Assembly: GCA_020160935.1 (NCBI GenBank)
Contig: JAIUPL010000014.1
Span: forward strand, 88,396-152,395
Length of the DNA: 64,000 nucleotides
Direction: 5' to 3'
Source of the DNA: Bacteroidota bacterium
GTDB lineage: Bacteria > Bacteroidota > Bacteroidia > Chitinophagales > Saprospiraceae
The position numbers and the translations under genes were made by a program. The notes under the pieces are model-generated. The model saw only the letters and a list, made by a program, of their open reading frames with translations. It was not told the origin of the DNA and searched no databases. Below are positions 63,901 through 64,000 of this stretch, piece after piece. Positions within the stretch are counted from its first letter, which is position 1, and each line of letters starts with the position of its first letter.

Positions 63901-63922
63901 ATGTCGTTGACTTAAGGGAAAA

Positions 63923-63982
63923 AGCGAGTGTAATTATCTATTTTTGGATAGTCTAACATTCAAAAATAACATCACACTCGCT
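63923..63982. promoter_or_regulatory. Dyad AGCGAGTGT / ACACTCGCT ending at the start codon
   Basis: 9-bp arms at 63923-63931 and 63974-63982, the second directly before ATG 63983. The hairpin would hide the ribosome-binding region of the last gene. The sequence GTCGTTGACTTAAGGG just before it could be the end of an insertion sequence; not provable here. Confidence 0.4.
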
Positions 63983-64000
63983 ATGAGTACAAAAGTAAAA
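63983..64000 (+). CDS. First six codons of an unidentified gene
   Basis: ATG 63983 followed by STKVK to the window edge. Too short to identify. The palindromic surroundings make a transposase possible, but nothing in the codons shows it. Confidence 0.35.

Larger units (their letters stand above)
63602..63982. other. Right-end gap
   Basis: No coding gene is recognised between the T9SS protein and the ATG at 63983. Contains the palindrome at 63802-63900 and a 9-bp dyad at 63923-63982. Bases 63644-63801 show only a G/T-rich stretch. Confidence 0.6.

Overview
The window reads as a chromosomal segment of a Bacteroidota bacterium. A member of the Saprospiria is plausible, but that rank is inference. 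Support comes from an ECF sigma/FecR cell-surface signalling operon, a TonB-dependent receptor with a carboxypeptidase-like N-terminal domain, a type IX secretion (T9SS) sorting domain, a large-type M16 peptidase, and several promoters with the Bacteroidota -7 box TAnnTTTG. No rRNA or tRNA gene, CRISPR array, complete mobile element or prophage was seen.

Layout. 1-2.3 kb: N-terminal part of a CHAT protease/STAND NTPase, cut by the window edge. 2.6-5.6 kb: carB preceded by what looks like a leader-peptide attenuator. 5.7-9.5 kb: tightly coupled minus-strand operon of ECF sigma, FecR, an STN/repeat surface protein and a flippase-like membrane protein. 9.7-12.7 kb: small outer-membrane protein and TonB receptor. 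12.9-15.6 kb: nudK and groES-groEL. 16-22.3 kb: DUF1080 protein, then a minus-strand block of a GltD-like ferredoxin oxidoreductase, lspA, korA and korB, a likely 2-oxoglutarate:ferredoxin/NAD(P) module. 22.5-37 kb: amidase, rnr, kdsD, a TMEM220-like protein, recQ, an mltD-like transglycosylase, a LytTR regulator, an outer-membrane protein and a PAP2 haloperoxidase-like lipoprotein. 37-46 kb: M16 peptidase and a set of small accessory enzymes and regulators (GNAT, DUF1801, WYL, SRPBCC, FMN-binding, AlkZ-like, SDR, lipoprotein). 46-51 kb: cell-shape operon mreB-mreC-mreD-mrdA. 51-54 kb: inactive M16 homologue, then a TetR/NmrA pair sharing an operator. 54-58 kb: M23 peptidase, the N-degron pair aat and clpS, and a peroxiredoxin. 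58-64 kb: a second ECF sigma operon with a membrane-anchored beta-barrel protein and a lipoprotein, a T9SS-exported repeat protein, and the first codons of an unidentified gene at the right edge.

The most unusual content is not a gene. Nearly every larger intergenic gap is filled by a long inverted repeat whose arms are built from short tandem units of 7 or 8 bp. The unit differs from locus to locus (GAGTTAT, GATGAAT, GGCAAAG, GAGTCCT, GTGAGTA, GTTATCA, GAGAGTGA, GTGTTTTG), yet the period and the palindromic layout are kept. Two arm pairs are exact copies over 60 and 74 bp, one has a 1-nt loop, and one is nested (one module inside another). Several share a GTAGAGTAC / GTACTCTAC core; others share a TTATCAGGGTGG core. 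They often run from one stop codon to the next and sometimes supply the stop codon itself. I regard this dispersed, modular hairpin family as the best candidate for an undescribed system here. The second is a pyrBI-like attenuator in front of carB.
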